From Syncephalis plumigaleata (lineage: Eukaryota > Zoopagomycota > Zoopagomycetes > Zoopagales > Piptocephalidaceae): a DNA stretch of 64,000 nucleotides. How positions within the stretch are numbered: position 1 is the stretch's first letter; each line of letters starts with the position of its first letter. Of the stretch, positions 12,201 through 23,500 are shown in pieces. The notes under the pieces were generated by a model that saw only the letters and a program-made list of their open reading frames with translations, was not told where the DNA came from and did not search any database. The stretch lies in contig JAIXMF010000011.1 of assembly GCA_025201365.1 (NCBI GenBank), positions 1 through 64,000 on the forward strand, in the 5' to 3' direction. The translations under genes were made by a program, and so were the position numbers.

Positions 12201-12701
12201 CTTATCGCCATTGTATTCACCAGTGTTCAAATCGGATTCACGTACAATGGCTAAATAACTAATAGTGTCAGGTTCGTCGAAACAGGAGCTTAACTCATTC
12301 AATGTCATGAATTTGGGCTTGGTCATAGTGTCGCTACTTTGGTAAATAGTAACTAGTTCGTTATCGATGTAAAATGTAACGATTCTACTTAACCAATCAA
12401 TCTTAGGATTGTACTGTTCGAACCAAGGCATGCCTAATATTGCGTCATATTTCCCCAATTGCATAACATCAAAATCAAGATATAGTAAATAATTTTGTAT
12501 TAATAAAGGTATTTTATGCGCACAATACAAGACACTGCCAACAGAGCCATTTCCTAGGGTAACTGATTGTTTGTTCTCATAGGGAATAAGCGGGTGATTG
12601 ATCCGCTTAACAAACGAGGTATCGATGAAATTGTCGGTAGCACCGCAATCAATTAATACGTTCGCCATTATTCCATTAAAGGGCAATTGAACTGATATCA
12701 A
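9297..12701 (-). CDS. pol: Chromovirus pol polyprotein
   Basis: An open frame of 1,134 codons belonging to the retroelement. In order: an aspartic protease region near the start, a reverse transcriptase with the [10 protein letters not shown] and FLDDILVFS motifs, a Ty3-type RNase H ([12 protein letters not shown]), an integrase zinc region (HLGVDKT ... CDKCQ), the integrase core, and a C-terminal chromodomain ending in a [17 protein letters not shown]-type motif. Domain order is the Ty3/gypsy order. The pol frame lies downstream of gag as separate coding; in this family pol is commonly expressed with gag by recoding or as a fused product, and which applies here is not judged. Confidence 0.95.
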   Translation of the reverse strand: MISVQLPFNGIMANVLIDCGATDNFIDTSFVKRINHPLIPYENKQSVTLGNGSVGSVLYCAHKIPLLIQNYLLYLDFDVMQLGKYDAILGMPWFEQYNPKIDWLSRIVTFYIDNELVTIYQSSDTMTKPKFMTLNELSSCFDEPDTISYLAIVRESDLNTGEYNGDKRYHSLVTEFTDVTPDNLPPGLPPRRNVDFAIELEPHITPPARTPYRMARDEQEEMKRQIDELLEKGFIQPSTSPFGAPVLFVRKKDGPLRMCVDYRMLNKITIKNKYPLPHIESLFDQLEGAAVFSKIDLRSGYHQIRIKEEDVHKTAFTTRYGLYEFKVLPFGLSNAPGTFMRLMNDVFRPLLDQCVVVFLDDILVFSKSHEEHAAHLRQVFELLRQHQLYAKLSKCEFGRDKVDFLGHTVSKEGIQASEDKVISIRDWPELKDVTSVRSFLGLTGYYRKFIKGYAFIAKPLTNLLRKDVPFKFEKEERDAFNQLKERMTNAPVLRSSNPSLPYTVTTDASNDAIGAVLMQDDGNGDRPVAFMSKVLSNSHKKYITYDKEFLAIKEALRIWRPYLIGQKFTVYTDHRPLTHLQNQNDLSDRQTDWLNDMSKFNMDIVYKPGKMNVVADALSRKPAAITSESNAITRLSSNNELLDHVRNGYNNDPYFLEVKSVLKGGGSTSKSGYSKRFRLTNDGLIYEMRREIPRLCIPQGELRAKILREKHDIPISGHLGVDKTIARVAQQYWWPELKKTIERYISSCDKCQRNKPSQRKPAGLLQPLPVPNERWEDITMDFIVQLPRTKNGKDAILVVVDRLTKYAHFIPTTTTVTAAETAQLFMDNIFRLHGLPKSIITDRDARFVGNFWRSFFSILDVQLKPSTAYHPQTDGQTERTNRTLEQMLRNYVNYKQDNWDQLLSAVEFAYNSAEQASIKMSPFYCYLGKQPRAVDTLGTKVDKITHVASTIDMVNKINEIVQLAKNAISNAQDRQKHYADQHRREDDFQLGDQVLLSSAHIILDIDKERPSRKFTSRFIGPFPITQIVSKTAYKLQLPTTMKIHNVFHVSLLKRYEPNTAEFPHRENDRPPPDIINNTEEYEVERILDVRTKRGKVQYLVKWLGYPDEENTWEPAIGLTNAKAKVAEFKRTLTT

Positions 12702-12814
12702 GGGTCTACTCTTGCGTGCTATCCATAATTCACCAAGTTCTTCGGTTAAACAAGTAGGTAAGAGAAATGGTGTATCAGCGGTATCGAGCGCTTCACCAGT
12801 AACACCGCTGTTGT

Positions 12815-13897
12815 TTACTGGTGGGATTCGTTTCCCGTATTCTGAGCATTGTTGATTTGATCAAAGTGATCGTCAATTTGTAGGTTCGTTTCGTCGGTCG
12901 TAATGGCGTTGTTTCTACGGAAAGGATTATGATGTCTATTACTGTTACTGTTACGGTTTTTGTCATAATTGTTGAATTGCGCGTTGTTACGGTTGTTGTT
13001 AAACTGGGAATTTCCACGATTATTGTTGAATTGCGAGTTGTTACGGTTGTTGTAAGATCGTCGCTGTGGATTTGCCAGACATAGACGTGCAGTGTGATTG
13101 ATTCCCCCACAGTGATAACAAGTAATAACATTGTTATTTTCGACCCGTCCTAACTCCATAGGAGCTACACCATCATTCTGTCGCTGCCGTTGAATTGGTT
13201 GTCGTTGAAGTAGATTAATGTCGGGATGATCGAATTCTTGAGCAATTTCAATGCATCTTAGAACTGTATCAGGTGTTTGACGCAATAATTCGCTAGCTGC
13301 TGGGCCACGGTATCCACGAATGAAAGCGGCTACTTTTTGTTGTTGTGGTACATGACCCAGTTTACTAGATATGTCGTAGAATTGTCTCACGTATTCGGTA
13401 AGATCACCTTTCTGTGTTAAATTCAGCAGCATCAATTCATTTCTTAGGTTCGAATGGGCAGGTTGAAAACGACGGCGTAACCTTTCCCGGAGGTCATTCC
13501 ACGTAGTCAATGGAGCGTATCCTGGCGTACCGTTTTCTGCTTCATTAACTATGTGTTGTAACCAAGCACGAGCTTCTCCTTTCAAACACTGTGAAATGAA
13601 ACATATTTTGGCACCATCTGTATAATCTTGATCGCCAAGTTGCATATTCATATTGAATAACCATCCCTCAAAATCTTCATTGGGTCTGCCGTGATAATCT
13701 TCGTGATGAAGTTTGATGCCGCGTAAGTTGTTAGTGTTAATATCCATTGCGTCGGCCATATTAGTGAGTGGAGGGAAAATTTCGAGTAATATAGATGAAT
13801 CTTCTGATATTTCTGAGCAGGTAGCGAAGGGATGCGAGGAGCTATTTGAACTAATTGAGCTGTCTTCTTCACTAATAGGAAGACCAAAAATAACCAT
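12815..13897 (-). CDS. gag: Chromovirus gag protein
   Basis: An open frame of 360 codons upstream of pol in the element. The central part is a retrotransposon gag-type helical region ([10 protein letters not shown], the ARAWLQHIV stretch, [19 protein letters not shown]). Near residue 250 is a CCHC zinc knuckle ([14 protein letters not shown]). The C-terminal tail is Asn/Arg-rich with repeats of the NNRNNSQFN type. It forms the particle shell and binds element RNA. Confidence 0.9.
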   Translation of the reverse strand: MVIFGLPISEEDSSISSNSSSHPFATCSEISEDSSILLEIFPPLTNMADAMDINTNNLRGIKLHHEDYHGRPNEDFEGWLFNMNMQLGDQDYTDGAKICFISQCLKGEARAWLQHIVNEAENGTPGYAPLTTWNDLRERLRRRFQPAHSNLRNELMLLNLTQKGDLTEYVRQFYDISSKLGHVPQQQKVAAFIRGYRGPAASELLRQTPDTVLRCIEIAQEFDHPDINLLQRQPIQRQRQNDGVAPMELGRVENNNVITCYHCGGINHTARLCLANPQRRSYNNRNNSQFNNNRGNSQFNNNRNNAQFNNYDKNRNSNSNRHHNPFRRNNAITTDETNLQIDDHFDQINNAQNTGNESHQ

Positions 13898-13991
13898 AAA
13901 ATCACCCAGGAAGGGTATGACTAAAAAGCTAAAACAATAAAATCAGAGATATTGTAAGTTGGTATAGTGGCGATTCAGCCGTTGCTACCAA

Positions 13992-14161
13992 TGTAATACG
14001 CACAACTTTAGACGAGAAGATAGATGATCTTTATTTTAAATAAAAGTAATAAAGTATTTATAGGGATAAAATTGATTCGATTACTGTGTGAAATATGGTA
14101 AGTTTAACTACCGCTTCGGTAAGTCTTACCGAAGGTTTTCACTATCGTAACAATCGTTACA
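13992..14161 (-). repeat. Chromovirus LTR (5' LTR in element orientation)
   Basis: 170 bp direct copy of 9104-9273. The adjacent sequence inside the element carries the primer-binding site. Confidence 0.95.
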
Positions 14162-15800
14162 AAGCCCTTTATTAATAAAAAGCAGTAAAGCTATTAGTAC
14201 ACCTACTAATTGGCCATTTGTATGGTATTAATAAAGTGTTAATAAATTACTAATATAGCCATTAGTAAAATTAACAAGGGTTAGCAGTTTAAAACTAGCA
14301 AAAAGTTACTAATGAACCCATTAACAAATGTTAACAAATTTATTAATAAAAGTTAACAGTTAAAAGATTGCCAATATAAAACTAGCAAAAATATTACTAA
14401 TGAGCCCATTAGTAAAAGTTAACAAAAAGTTAACAAATTTATTAACATTTATTAACACCTATCCCCATTATTAACAGCCCTAACCCTAACCCTATATAGC
14501 TATTAATAGAAACGCAGTCACGGTGCTATTTGTATGGCGCTTTACTTTCCCCCATTAACTATCGTTGTTGTGGTCCAATCTCGCTGTCTGTGCACTCATT
14601 CGACGTATCTCGCTTTTCCGGACCAGAATATGTGCCTGTTGCCTAAATAAATGACAAATAGGACGGGTAAAATGCCGATAGTTGTCGTGATTCTTGATTT
14701 GGCTGTGCTTTCCACTATCCATGTTTTCCTCCCCCGATATCCATCAGATCGGCATGCGGATGCTACCATTCTGCTGGGCATCACAGTGTGCATAAGTCTA
14801 CTTATTCGCTAAACCCAGCATAGCTTAGTAGTATGGCGAGTAAAGCCGCGGAAATCGCCGTGATTATTGAATTTGTATGGTAGTTTCCCTATAATACCGT
14901 GTTTCACAATGCTATCACCATAACGAACTTGAAAGCATGCACAAATAGTGCATTTCGCATGTCCGGACGGCAATAACGAGCTGATTGATATGCGAGTCGG
15001 CTACAATCGATGCATTTTCAGGCAATAAATCGCAAATAGTCTATTTCTCCCATACAAATCGCGTTATTTGGACATCTGGTCCTTTTCATTTTGCTCAAAT
15101 GGCGTTATTTCTCAATGGTAGTAGCATATTCTGGTCCGGACGGGCCTTCTGACTTCAATAGGTGCAATACTACCTCCAGAAGTCCAGGATTGAGCGAGAA
15201 AAATGGATATACCAGAAAAATGACCTGATTCTCCAAGGGCCCCAATGGGCCATTAACTTTTATTAATAAGTTTGTTAACTTTTATTAGTAATTTTATTAA
15301 CTTTTTATTAGTAATTTGTTAGCTTTTACTAATCAGACAAAGGTCCGGTACCCTCAAGAGCCGCAGAAGAGCCGCAGAAGAGCCGCAGAAGAGCCCAAAT
15401 AGCTATTAACTTTTATTAATAAATTCATTAATTTTTATTAGTAGTTTTATTAACTTTTATTAACCATTAAATCGTGAGCTTTCATTAGAAGTTTGCTAAC
15501 TTTTATTAACCATTGATTAGTAACTTTCATTAGTAAATCAACTACCTAGTAATAAGAGGATGTTAATAAATCTAATGACTTTTACTAGTGCCTTTCTTTA
15601 TGATCCCCTCTTAACTTCCCTTACCTTTTATTAATGCTTTCATTAGTAACTTATCCTTTTTTATTAATACCCATGACGCCTCTTGATTTCCCTCGGTTTC
15701 CCCTTGCTACCCCCTGGTGTTACCATGGTCATTAGTCAAGGTTAACAAAAGTTAACAACTTTACTAATGTGGATTAATGATGGCTATTGAAGGCAAGTGG
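14162..15800 (+). repeat. TTA-rich repeat block (left arm)
   Basis: Starts with the second AAGCC copy and continues as in copy A from 1439. It contains TTAATAAA/GTTAACA words, the telomere-like CCCTAACCCTAACCCT at about 14478, the 0.7 kb complex segment (about 14510-15240) and a run of AGAGCCGCAGA-type repeats near 15355-15395. The right arm (18210-19857) is its reverse complement. No gene is recognised. Confidence 0.8.
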
Positions 15801-15907
15801 CGGTCAGTGATGGATATAGGTGCTCTCGGCACCCCCTGACACCCCTGACCCCCTCTTTGAGAGCCAGCTCAAGCCAGCTTCAAGGGTCTCGGTCCCATTT
15901 GAGCTCT

Positions 15908-18100
15908 CTATTTTTATAAATTTGAATTTCGCTCCTAAAATTCAGATAAAAATATATGTTGCTCAGCCGCACATTCTGGACTATATATATTTTAATTTGA
16001 TTTTTAGGAGCGAAATTCGAATTTATAAAAATAAAGGACTCACTGGGGACCGGCCGAGAGTCCGGGCTCTTGGTCCAAAATGACCGATTTGGACCAGTTA
16101 AGGCCAATTATACCGGCTCTTCACTGACCCCTCGGAGCCCTCTATTTATATAAATTCAAATATCGCTCCTAAAATCCAAATAAAAATACGTTTGTGCTCA
16201 GCCATCAATTCTGAATCGAAATATATTTTTACTTGGATTTTAGGAGCGATATTTGAATTTATAAAAATAAAGGGCTCCGGGGGGTCAGTGAAGAGCCGGT
16301 ACAATTGGCCTTAACTGGCCAAAATCAGTCATTTTAGGTGAAGAGCCCGGGCTCTCCCGTAACCCCCCCTGAGCTCTTGATTTTTATAAATTCAAATATC
16401 GCTTCTAAAATCCAAGTAAAAATATATTTCGATTCAGAATTGATGGCTGAGCACAAACGTATTTTTATTTGGATTTTAGGAGCGATATTTGAATTTATAA
16501 AAATAAAGGGCTCCGGGGGGTCAGTGAAGAGCCGGTACAATTGGCCTTAACTGGCCAAAATCAGTCATTTTAGGTGAAGAGCCCGGGCTCTCCCGTAACC
16601 CCCCCTGAGCTCTTGATTTTTATAAATTCAAATATCGCTTCTAAAATCCAAGTAAAAATATATTTCGATTCAGAATTGATGGCTGAGCACAAACATATTT
16701 TTGTTTGGATTTTAGGAGCGATATTTGAATTTATAAAAATGGAGGGCTCCGGGGGGCCATATAATTGGCCAAAACCGGCTCAAGTCGGTCATTTTGGACC
16801 AAGAGCCCGGACTCTCGGCCGGTCCCCAGTGAGTCCTTTATTTTTATAAATTCGAATTTCGCTCCTAAAAATCAAATTAAAATATATATAGTCCAGAATG
16901 TGCGGCTGAGCAACATATATTTTTATCTGAATTTTAGGAGCGAAATTCAAATTTATAAAAATAGAGAGCTCAAATGGGACCGAGACCCTTGAAGCTGGCT
17001 TGAGCTGGCTTCAGCTGGCTCTCAAAGGGGATGTCAGGGGGTGCCGGGGAGTGTCGAGGGTGTCAAGTGCTTGTATGTGCATCATTGACCTACATTAGCT
17101 TTTATTAGTAAAATTGTTAACTTTTGTTAATCTTTATTAACTTTTGTTAGCTTTGACTTATACATTTAACACCATCTGGCACCCCCTTGACACCTCCTGG
17201 CACCCCCCTTGCACCTTCTTTGAGAGCCAGCTGAAGCCAGCTCAAGCCAGCTTCAAGGGTCTCGGTCCCATTTGAGCTCTCTATTTTTATAAATTTGAAT
17301 TTCGCTCCTAAAATTCAGATAAAAATATATGTTGCTCAGCCGCACATTCTGGACTATATATATTTTAATTTGATTTTTAGGAGCGAAATTCGAATTTATA
17401 AAAATAAAGGACTCACTGGGGACCGGCCGAGAGTCCGGGCTCTTGGTCCAAAATGACCGACTTGAGCCGGTTTTGGCCAATTATATGGCCCCCCGGAGCC
17501 CTCCATTTTTATAAATTCAAATATCGCTCCTAAAATCCAAACAAAAATATGTTTGTGCTCAGCCATCAATTCTGAATCGAAATATATTTTTACTTGGATT
17601 TTAGAAGCGATATTTGAATTTATAAAAATCAAGAGCTCAGGGGGGGTTACGGGAGAGCCCGGGCTCTTCACCTAAAATGACTGATTTTGGCCAGTTAAGG
17701 CCAATTGTACCGGCTCTTCACTGACCCCCCGGAGCCCTTTATTTTTATAAATTCAAATATCGCTCCTAAAATCCAAGTAAAAATATATTTCGATTCAGAA
17801 TTGATGGCTGAGCACAAACGTATTTTTATTTGGATTTTAGGAGCGATATTTGAATTTATATAAATAGAGGGCTCCGAGGGGTCAGTGAAGAGCCGGTATA
17901 ATTGGCCTTAGCTGGTCCAAATCGGTCATTTTGGACCAAGAGCCCGGACTCTCGGCCGGTCCCCAGTGAGCCCTTTATTTTTATAAATTCGAATTTCGCT
18001 CCTAAAAATCAAATTAAAATATATATAGTCCAGAATGTGCGGCTGAGCAACATATATTTTTATCTGAATTTTAGGAGCGAAATTCAAATTTATAAAAATA
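15908..18100. repeat. Array of nine nested hairpin modules at the palindrome core
   Basis: Nine modules of about 125-130 bp each have their own terminal inverted repeats, of the type TTATAAATTCGAATTTCGCT...AGCGAAATTCGAATTTATAA. Approximate positions are 15908-16034, 16142-16270, 16378-16506, 16615-16740, 16838-16962, 17281-17406, 17504-17630, 17739-17866 and 17974-18100. Two types occur: one with CGCACATTCTGGACTATAT in its centre and one with GCTCAGCCATCAATTCTGAA. They are joined by GC-rich linkers with short palindromic words (GAGAGCCCGGGCTC). Modules 1-2-3-(4)-5 mirror modules 9-8-7-6, the left side holding one duplicated type-2 module. The modules resemble small foldback MITEs that have become tandemly linked. 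Confidence 0.8.
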
Positions 18101-18209
18101 GAGAGCTCAAATGGGACCGAGACCCTTGAAGCTGGCTTGAGCTGGCTCTCAAAGAGGGGGTCAGGGGTGTCAGGGGGTGCCGAGAGCACCTATATCCATC
18201 ACTGACCGC

Positions 18210-19857
18210 CACTTGCCTTCAATAGCCATCATTAATCCACATTAGTAAAGTTGTTAACTTTTGTTAACCTTGACTAATGACCATGGTAACACCAGGGGGT
18301 AGCAAGGGGAAACCGAGGGAAATCAAGAGGCGTCATGGGTATTAATAAAAAAGGATAAGTTACTAATGAAAGCATTAATAAAAGGTAAGGGAAGTTAAGA
18401 GGGGATCATAAAGAAAGGCACTAGTAAAAGTCATTAGATTTATTAACATCCTCTTATTACTAGGTAGTTGATTTACTAATGAAAGTTACTAATCAATGGT
18501 TAATAAAAGTTAGCAAACTTCTAATGAAAGCTCACGATTTAATGGTTAATAAAAGTTAATAAAACTACTAATAAAAATTAATGAATTTATTAATAAAAGT
18601 TAATAGCTATTTGGGCTCTTCTGCGGCTCTTCTGCGGCTCTTCTGCGGCTCTTGAGGGTACCGGACCTTTGTCTGATTAGTAAAAGCTAACAAATTACTA
18701 ATAAAAAGTTAATAAAATTACTAATAAAAGTTAACAAACTTATTAATAAAAGTTAATGGCCCATTGGGGCCCTTGGAGAATCAGGTCATTTTTCTGGTAT
18801 ATCCATTTTTCTCGCTCAATCCTGGACTTCTGGAGGTAGTATTGCACCTATTGAAGTCAGAAGGCCCGTCCGGACCAGAATATGCTACTACCATTGAGAA
18901 ATAACGCCATTTGAGCAAAATGAAAAGGACCAGATGTCCAAATAACGCGATTTGTATGGGAGAAATAGACTATTTGCGATCTATTGCCTGGAAATGCATC
19001 GATTGTAGCCAACTCGCATATCAATCAGCTCGCTATTGCGGTCTGGACATGCGAAATGCACTATTTGTGCATGCTTTCAAGTTCGTTATGGTGATAGCAT
19101 TGTGAAACACGGTATTATAGGGAAACTGCCATACAAATTCAAGAATCACGGCGATTTCCGCGGCTTTACTCGCCATACTACTAAGCAATGCTGGGTTCAG
19201 CGAATAAGTAGACTTGTGCACTCTGTGTTGCCCAGCAGAATGGCAGCACCTGCATGCCGATCTGATGGATATTGGGGGAGGAAAACATGGATAGTGGAAA
19301 GCACAGCCAAATCAAGAATCACGACAACTATCGGCATTTTACCCGTCCTATTTGTCATTTATTTAGGCAACAGGCACATATTCTGGTCCGGAAAAGCGAG
19401 ATACGTCGAATGAGTGCACAGACAGCGAGATTGGACCACAACAACGATAGTTAATGGGGGAAAGTAAAGCGCCATACAAATAGCGCTGTGACGGCGTTTC
19501 TATTAATAGCTATATAGGGTTAGGGTTAGGGCCGTTAATAATGGGGGATAGGTGTTAATAAATGTTAATAAATTTGTTAACTTTTTGTTAACTTTTACTA
19601 ATGGGTTCATTAGTAATATTTTTGCTAGTTTTAAATTGTCAATTTTTAACTGTTAACTTTTATTAATAAATTTGGTAACTTTTATTAATGCTTTCATTAG
19701 TAATTTTTGCTAGTTTTAAACTGCTAACCCTTGTTAATTTTACTAATGGCTATATTAGTAATTTATTAACACTTTATTAATACCATACAAATGGCCAATT
19801 AGTAGGTGTACTAATAGCTTTACTGCTTTTTATTAATAAAGGGCTTATACGAGTGTA
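18210..19857 (-). repeat. TTA-rich repeat block (right arm)
   Basis: Reverse complement of 14162-15800, with the telomere-like AGGGTTAGGGTTAGGG at about 19516-19531 and the 0.7 kb complex segment. A 125-codon open frame (19036-19413) lies in it but has no recognisable domain and is not kept open in the other copies, so I do not call a gene. Confidence 0.8.
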
Positions 19858-21228
19858 ATGAGCATAGAAAAGTAAACAAACGGAACTTACTTGAAGCGTA
19901 TGCAGTATGCAGAACAGCATACAGAACAGCGTTAGACGCGCAAGCAATACCCGTAACTAGTGCACAGTAGAAATCTAATAAACAAACGGCAGCTTACCTT
20001 GCAATATAAAGAGTAGCAGATGAGCACTGTTAACGTACAAAGGAATAAACGCGCGAGTGGATCATGACGCAATGACAACTGTAAGGCACTCGCAAGAACA
20101 GCACGGTAACCTTGTCGTGCACAAGTGCTACAGTCTAAAAGGAAGGTGATTACAGCAGAATAAGGTGAGTATGAACGCGTGATCGTAGTGAGCGTGCGTA
20201 GAAAAGCACCACAAACTACAAAGAGGTAAGGACAATAGGCAGGATGAATAGATCGCGTAGATGATGACGCGGTCTACCGTTAGATCAACGACACCAACGA
20301 GAAGCGGTGAACAGTGAACGCGTAGATGATGACGCGAACTAACGTTAGATCAACGACACCAACAAGGAGCTGTAAAGAGATCGCGTAGATGATGACGCAA
20401 TCTACCGTTAGATCAATGACACCAACAAGGAGCTGTAAAGAGATCGCGTAGATGATGACGCGAACTAACGTTAGATCAACGACACCAACGAGAAGCGGTG
20501 AACAGCGAACGCGTAGATGATGACGCAATCTACCGTTAGATCAATGACACCAACAAGGAGCGGTGAACAGCGAACGCGAGTAAAACATAACCAAGCGAGA
20601 GAGAAGAAAGTACAAGTACGCGAGTATGCTAAGCAAAGGTAAGTGCATACAAGATGAAGGAGAAAGAGAAACAAAGAACAGGTACAGCGAGCATCACGAA
20701 TACGAGTAGTGAACGGCGAAGAAGAGAGAAAGAAAGAGTAAACAATAGAGAGATAGAGAGGAGTGAACGTGTAAAGCAGGTGGTATTCACCAATAACCAA
20801 GAATGATTAGGAACTATTAACCGCCAGGTACATGTAACCATGCGAGTTAGTTACGCGGTATAGGTTCACGTAGGATGCACCGGTCGATATATGGAGCATA
20901 TAGGCACGTAGTCGAGAATGGCACACGTTGCTTCATAGCCTGTTGATATGTAGAGAGTGGCGTTAGACGGCGTAGATCAGGTAATAGTAGACAGAGCGGC
21001 ACACGACTGAATGTCCACCTGACCGAGTATTATATATGCATGCTAGATCGTGAAGCTAAGCTGCCTTCTAGAACAGGAGTTAGTCGTGATGAAGTGAAAG
21101 CGTCAAGCCACATAGGACACGCTCGAGGTCTGTTCTAGACTTACTCGTTAATAACAATAAACCTTTGGTAAATCCTGCATAGAATCACGTAGCATTAACC
21201 GATCAATGTACGTTCCATATTACTATGT
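19858..21228 (-). repeat. Outer arm segment with minisatellite (right arm, copy C)
   Basis: Reverse complement of copies A and B, from GCTTATACGAGTG at the inner side to TACTATGT at 21228. The minisatellite lies at about 20270-20575 with about five units. Beyond 21228 the sequence is unique (CCGAAAACGATCTG), whereas A and B continue into satellite, so 21228 marks one true end of the repeat. Confidence 0.85.
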
Positions 21229-21822
21229 AGCCGAAAACGATCTGTAACTAGCTATGTCAATACCGCGCACATATCAACGGTATTTCTTACGGATTATATT
21301 GCACAATAGTAACTTTATCTCTAAATATACCATTATTCATTGCTTATTATTATTGTTATTGCTTGACTGATCGACCATACCTTCACTGATGTAATCATTG
21401 TACAAGCATTGTATATAAGCTAGCAGAGTTAATCGTAAGCCCGCCTGTCCCTTAGTAGTACTACGACAAGTACAATAAAGCATAAAGGATGATAGAATTA
21501 CGAAATACTTCATTGCTACTTCTTGCCTAGTCAAAACGCATTATTAATCATATGAATGTTCGTAACGCCAGTGGTTTTAGTTCGTCGGTAACATACCTTT
21601 TTATGCATCTCCATTATGTACAATGTTTGCTACAATACTGAGTAATAATGAAAATAATGGGGATTCTTTATTATGCTTGTTCAGTCTGGTTGCCAGATAC
21701 AAGTAGATTGCCATTGAGGAATAAAAAAAAACATGATTACTAAATTCAACGACATATTAGATTCTGACACACGCACGCACGCACACATACATACATCTAA
21801 CTTCATGTATAAACTTCATTGA
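21229..21822. other. Unique intergenic sequence between repeat region and LIS1
   Basis: First non-repetitive sequence of the window. It contains an A-run near 21722 and a CACACGCACGCACGCACACA stretch near 21770, and lies 3' of the LIS1 gene. No gene is seen. Confidence 0.6.
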
Positions 21823-23500
21823 TTATCGGCATTCCCATATTTTAACACTTTGGTCGACACTTCCCGTGGCTACTGTAGGGCTATTGGTATTGAACGCTAC
21901 ACAAGTGGCAAAGTGTTGATGTGCCTCTATCGTCTTTTGAGCGCGACCCGTCTTGAGATCCCACACCTTAAGTGTCTTGTCGTCGCTGGCACTGAGTAGA
22001 TACTTGCCCGATGGATGGAATACGACACCGCGCACCCAGTTGTCATGTCCGATAAATGTGTGAAGACACTGACCCGATTGAGCGTCCCATAGCTTAATCA
22101 CTTTGTCGCGTGATCCCGATACCACATATTGACCGGGTTGTTCATCTTTGACCTTTTTCGCGACTTCAATACCAACCAGTTCTCGAATAAATGGATATGC
22201 AGTTACCGGTGCAAAGGCAACGCATTCCACTACGTGATCATGTCCACGCAGATCCATTTTACATTCTCCCGTGCCAAGATCCCAAATACGTACAGTCTAA
22301 CAGAGTAGGATGTGTGAATGAGTGAGTACTAGTATATGATGGATAGACAGCTTTATTCTCCTTAGATGCTTACCTGATCGTTGGATCCACTGGCCAATGA
22401 TCGACTATCTTCGGTCATACTAATGGTGCGCACCCATTCCAAATGGCCTTGTAGAGTTCGAACGCAATATCTATGTGACGCCAGTTTAGTAGCAGCTCGT
22501 TCGTGATAGCAAGTATCCGCCTGTCGCTAGTACTAGCTGGCATCTTTACCACTTACCCTGATGCTACCTCCCATATTTTAATCGTTTTATCACGCGACGC
22601 CGATACAATTTTGTCACCGGCCGGCATGAACATTACCGAGGAAACACTATGGTCATGGCCGTAAAGCGTTTTAATACACTTGTAGTCATTCTGTAGATCC
22701 CATATCTTAATGGTAAGATCGGCCGAGCACGACACTAGTTATTGCGTTAGTGATACGATAACACTAGCTAGTCTATATCCTTTAGCTAGTTAGCAGCTTA
22801 CCAAGGAAATTGCCTTTAGGATCGAATCCAATATCTTGTACTGCTTTTGTGTGTCCTTTGAGTGTACGCTCGAACTCGCCCGTCTCGTAGTCCCAGATCT
22901 TAATGGTGGTGTCCTCGCTTGCCGTTGCCAACACGGAGAACACAGGATGGAAGCATACTCGTGTGACAGGCGATCGATGCCCGATAGCCAGTGCTTCTCT
23001 GGTCCACGTGGAATCCAGTCGACGGAACTGGTAGCCTTACGCACCGGTGCAGCCGCTAATTCCGCTTGTGACTGTGTTAATTTACTTTCAAGATCCATGA
23101 TCTTTGCGTAAAAGAAACGCGTCAAATTAATATGTCATTCCTCTAGTTGAGCCTGATAATGATGATGATGATGATGATGAGGCATCCGCAGGAATACTCA
23201 CCTTTTTCTGAAGACGAATGACTGACGTCCATTTCTTCTCTAGTAAACCGTAGTATTTACTCTTGGGATCTGGGTCGAAATCTTCATTGCTACTCTCCTG
23301 CTTTAACGCTTCATAAGCATCGCGATAACCGTTCGTGTTTAGAAAGTCAAGAATGGCACGTTGTCTAGACGGATAAAAGTGTATAAACGATGGAATCGCG
23401 GCATATATATACATACATGTTAGTGTGATCAAATAGCGTGAATACTCCGGTAAACTAACAATTCTTCCTTTTGCCTATCAGACAAAATACTGGCAGACAT
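21823..23500 (-). CDS. PAC1: LIS1/PAC1 dynein regulator, WD40 protein
   Basis: Exons 23500-23460, 23364-23202, 23101-22802, 22734-22557, 22470-22374 and 22296-21823 give about 417 residues, the family's usual size. The N-terminal LisH region includes [14 protein letters not shown] and [15 protein letters not shown], followed by a short coiled coil (MDLESKL) and seven WD40 repeats ending in [14 protein letters not shown]. The protein binds the dynein motor ring and, with NudE-type partners, controls nuclear migration and spindle positioning. The ATG at 23500 is chosen because it gives [14 protein letters not shown], matching LisH starts. In exon 3, around 22980-22982, one base is missing relative to the conserved [11 protein letters not shown] segment; splice phases elsewhere agree only if that base is restored, so a consensus deletion is likely. 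Confidence 0.93.

Larger units (their letters stand above)
9104..14161 (-). mobile_element. Ty3/gypsy chromovirus, whole-looking, young
   Basis: An LTR retrotransposon of 5,058 bp on the minus strand. Its parts, in element order, are: LTR (14161-13992), a primer-binding site starting TGGTAGC next to it, which resembles the initiator-tRNA-Met type, a gag frame, a pol frame (protease, reverse transcriptase, RNase H, integrase, chromodomain), a purine-rich stretch and the second LTR (9273-9104). The LTRs are 170 bp, begin TG and end CA, and read as identical, so the insertion is recent. A 5 bp duplication flanks it. It looks whole. The chromodomain places it among chromoviruses, which usually target marked chromatin; here it landed inside a repeat-only region. 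Confidence 0.95.
7654..21228. repeat. Giant palindrome (foldback-like element), arms ~4.1 kb
   Basis: Sequence from 7654 rightward reappears reverse-complemented from 21228 leftward, with the centre near 17122. Both ends carry ACATAGTAATATGGAACG facing inward. Each arm has, from the outside, the outer segment, the minisatellite, the TTA-rich block and the hairpin modules; a spacer of about 190 bp lies at 17026-17218. The length difference between the arms is fully explained by three events in the left arm: the 5,063 bp chromovirus plus target duplication, a ~235 bp duplication of one hairpin module, and one extra ~64 bp minisatellite unit. The arms look about 95% or more identical. The right end abuts unique sequence; the left end abuts satellite. 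No target duplication is seen at the outer ends and no coding gene is found, so a foldback-type transposon, an inverted subtelomeric duplication and an assembly artefact all remain possible. Confidence 0.85.

Noticed and set aside
19036-19413. 125-codon open frame in the right-arm TTA block
   Set aside because: It has no recognisable domain, and the equivalent frames in copy A and the left arm are interrupted.
22980-22982. Programmed -1 frameshifting as the explanation for broken frames
   Set aside because: No shared slippery heptamer or downstream structure is visible at the sites, and the deficits occur in unrelated genes and in a transposon relic. Consensus deletion is simpler.
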